7,491 nucleotides of DNA from Tannerella sp. (GTDB lineage Bacteria > Bacteroidota > Bacteroidia > Bacteroidales > Tannerellaceae). The stretch's first letter is position 1, and each line of letters starts with the position of its first letter. The translations under genes and the position numbers were made by a program. Positions 5,580 to 7,491 of this stretch are shown piece after piece. The notes under the pieces were generated by a model that was not told the DNA's origin, made no database searches, and saw only the letters and a program-made list of their open reading frames with translations. The stretch spans positions 1-7,491 of the forward strand of contig JAIRLL010000336.1 in the NCBI GenBank assembly GCA_031259505.1, read 5' to 3'.

Positions 5580-7491
5580 AAAGTCAATTATTCAGCCTGT
5601 TATCCTTTTCGCCATCTCTGCGATACTGATAACCTATTTTTTTCCGCGCGGGAGCAAGTTCACTTACCAGTTTTACGAAGGCAAGCCATGGCAATATGAG
5701 TTGTTGACAGCGCCTTTCGATTTTCCCATCCACAAAACAGACGACGAAATCAAAGCCGAAAAAGACAGTATCCGTTCCTCGTTCAAACCTTATTTCCGCA
5801 TGGATATGGAAGTGAAAACAAACAGTAAGGAAAAAATAACGTCGGCCTACCGGTCTTTGACAGATAGAAATGTTCAACATGCCAATTGTTTACGATACAT
5901 CGAAACCCAGCTCAACAAACTTTACGACCGGGGAATTCTCCTGCCGAAAGAACTTGAAAATCTACGGCAGACGAAACTTTCGCGCGTGTATATCATTAAA
6001 GATAATGTATCCGAAATTCGTAACGTGAACAGTTTCAATACCGTCAAGTCTGCATACGAAGCGATTATCCGCAGCGCGCCTTCTTCGTTGGACATGAATG
6101 TGCTTAAAGCCTGCAATATAAATGACTATCTGACCGAAAATCTGCTTTATGACAGTGAAACGTCCGAGAAGATTCTGAACGAACAGTTGCAGGGTCTCTC
6201 CATCTCGTCGGGCATGATGCAGAAGGACGAGCGCATTGTCGAGCGCGGGGAAGTCGTGGACAGCCACACGTACAAGGCGCTTCTTTCACTCAAAACGATT
6301 TATGAGACCAAGTCGGGTGGAAACCAGCGACAGGCTCTTATCTGGACAGGCCAGTTCATCCTGATTTTCGGCATTCTGCTTTGCAGCGGGCTTTACCTGG
6401 CCTCGTTCTGCCCCGGCATTTTTTATAACCGGCGCAATCTGCTCTTCATCGTACTGGCCATTCTGACTACATGCATTCTTGCAGAGGTTTGCGCCAAATA
6501 CGGCATTGTGAGCATTTACATCCTGCCGTTTGCGATTTTGCCCATTGTGGTACGTACGTTTTTCGATTCACATGCCGCTCTGTTTACACACCTGATTACC
6601 GTACTGCTGTGTTCGCTGCTCGCTCCTTTCCCGCACGAGTTTCTGATTTTGCAGATTATTGCAGGCATTGCCGTGATTTTCACGCTGAAAGAATTGACGC
6701 AACGTGCACAGTTGGTTCGATGTTCGATATTCATTTTCGCCTCGTATACACTGGCCTATCTGAGCCTGTCGCTCTATCAGGAAGGCGATTTCAGCAAGAT
6801 ACGGTGGATTATGCTGCTTTTCTTCGGCGTCAATTTCGTGTTGCTGATGTTCTCGTATCTGCTGATTTACCTGCTGGAAAAGATATTCGGATACGTCTCG
6901 CCGATTACGCTGGTCGAACTTTCGAATATCAATACGCCCGTTCTCGGCAAATTGTCGGAGACATGTCCGGGCACGTTCCAGCATGTGCTGCAAGTATCCA
7001 TTCTGGCTTCGGAGGCGGGTGCGCGTATAGGCGCCGATACGCAGCTTATCCGCACGGGCGCCCTGTATCACGACATCGGGAAGATGAACAATCCCGCTTT
7101 CTTCACCGAAAACCAGAAGGGCGGCAACAATCCGCACAGTCAGTTGCCGTTCGAAGAGAGCGCCCGGATAATCATCCGTCACGTCGCCGACGGCGTGAAA
7201 ATGGCGGAAAAAGCCTCTCTCCCAAAGCAGATTATCGACTTTATCCGCACGCATCACGGACAGGGCAAGACCAAGTATTTCTACAACTCGTACAGGAATA
7301 CATTCCCCGACAAGCCGGTGGACGACAAACTGTTTACCTATCCAGGCCCGAATCCCTTCACCAGGGAAACGGGCATCCTGATGATGGCCGATTCGGTCGA
7401 AGCTGCGTCTCGCAGCCTGCACGAATATACCGACGAAACATTGACCGCTCTGGTCAACAAAATAATCGACGGACAGATTGCTGAAGGTTTG
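5569..7491 (+). CDS. pgpH: PgpH/YqfF-type 7TM-HD phosphodiesterase, predicted c-di-AMP hydrolase (partial, 3' end missing)
   Basis: This gene encodes an integral membrane HD-domain phosphodiesterase; the characterised relative, Listeria PgpH, cleaves cyclic di-AMP to pApA. The window holds 641 codons, and the family's usual length of roughly 680-720 suggests about 40-80 residues are missing. A first membrane segment lies at about 8-25. The extracytoplasmic 7TMR-HDED domain spans about 26-255, with MQKDERIVERGEVVD (217-231) as its typical ending. Seven membrane segments follow at about 257-278, 290-308, 311-330, 335-353, 358-374, 384-402 and 412-436. The cytoplasmic HD domain starts near 460 with CPGTFQHVLQV. 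Metal ligands are H472, H501/D502 in LYHDIGKM, H538, H562/H563 in THHGQG and D608 in MMADSVEAASR. All are present, so the enzyme should be active. The NPHSQLPFEES segment (521-531) is also typical. The ATG at 5569 is the natural start; the protein then runs into the first membrane helix. It is divergent from gltX, not cotranscribed with it. The family is secure; the c-di-AMP substrate is inferred. Confidence 0.93.
   Translation, partial: MKTKKSIIQPVILFAISAILITYFFPRGSKFTYQFYEGKPWQYELLTAPFDFPIHKTDDEIKAEKDSIRSSFKPYFRMDMEVKTNSKEKITSAYRSLTDRNVQHANCLRYIETQLNKLYDRGILLPKELENLRQTKLSRVYIIKDNVSEIRNVNSFNTVKSAYEAIIRSAPSSLDMNVLKACNINDYLTENLLYDSETSEKILNEQLQGLSISSGMMQKDERIVERGEVVDSHTYKALLSLKTIYETKSGGNQRQALIWTGQFILIFGILLCSGLYLASFCPGIFYNRRNLLFIVLAILTTCILAEVCAKYGIVSIYILPFAILPIVVRTFFDSHAALFTHLITVLLCSLLAPFPHEFLILQIIAGIAVIFTLKELTQRAQLVRCSIFIFASYTLAYLSLSLYQEGDFSKIRWIMLLFFGVNFVLLMFSYLLIYLLEKIFGYVSPITLVELSNINTPVLGKLSETCPGTFQHVLQVSILASEAGARIGADTQLIRTGALYHDIGKMNNPAFFTENQKGGNNPHSQLPFEESARIIIRHVADGVKMAEKASLPKQIIDFIRTHHGQGKTKYFYNSYRNTFPDKPVDDKLFTYPGPNPFTRETGILMMADSVEAASRSLHEYTDETLTALVNKIIDGQIAEGL

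Noticed and set aside
6471..7484. 337-codon plus-strand ORF and 284-codon minus-strand ORF over the pgpH 3' half
   Set aside because: Both are alternative frames of pgpH, whose own frame is open through 7491 and encodes the full HD motif set.
1..7491. Mobile element, CRISPR, toxin-antitoxin or defence system
   Set aside because: There are no terminal inverted repeats, spaced direct repeats, transposase motifs or defence domains. All long ORFs are explained by housekeeping genes.

Overview
The window looks like chromosomal housekeeping DNA from a member of the Bacteroidota, most likely Bacteroidales. Three things point there. The MiaB, GltX and WaaA proteins read like Bacteroidales versions. 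The AT-rich gaps carry the Bacteroidetes-type -7 promoter element (TAnnTTTG) with weak or absent Shine-Dalgarno sites. An M20 deacylase of the arginine-pathway type sits in a gltX-waaA operon. Genus and species cannot be fixed from the sequence alone.

Layout. (1) 1-724, minus: 5' part of miaB, a radical-SAM tRNA methylthiotransferase that runs off the left edge. (2) 725-828: a compact divergent promoter region whose two -7 elements form a perfect inverted repeat; the miaB leader also holds an 8-codon in-frame ORF. (3) 829-1573, plus: two small genes, a single-pass membrane protein with a polyproline tract and a DsrE-like protein. (4) 1618-5411, minus: a tight three-gene operon transcribed gltX, waaA, then an ArgE/DapE-like M20 deacylase, with a 3-nt gap and a 4-nt overlap at the two junctions. 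(5) 5412-5568: a second divergent promoter region with candidate promoters, an imperfect hairpin in the gltX leader and a 2x9-bp tandem repeat just upstream of the gltX start. (6) 5569-7491, plus: most of a PgpH/YqfF-type 7TM-HD phosphodiesterase, predicted to degrade cyclic di-AMP, cut by the right edge. The two large partial genes (miaB and pgpH) are open to the window edges.

The genes serve translation (miaB, gltX), outer-membrane lipid A/Kdo assembly (waaA), probably arginine synthesis (M20 deacylase) and nucleotide second-messenger turnover (pgpH). I see no mobile element, CRISPR array, rRNA, tRNA or defence cassette, and no convincing new multi-gene system. The points most worth checking are the symmetric bidirectional promoter, the in-frame amber codon just before miaB, the C8 tract in the small membrane protein and the structured gltX leader.
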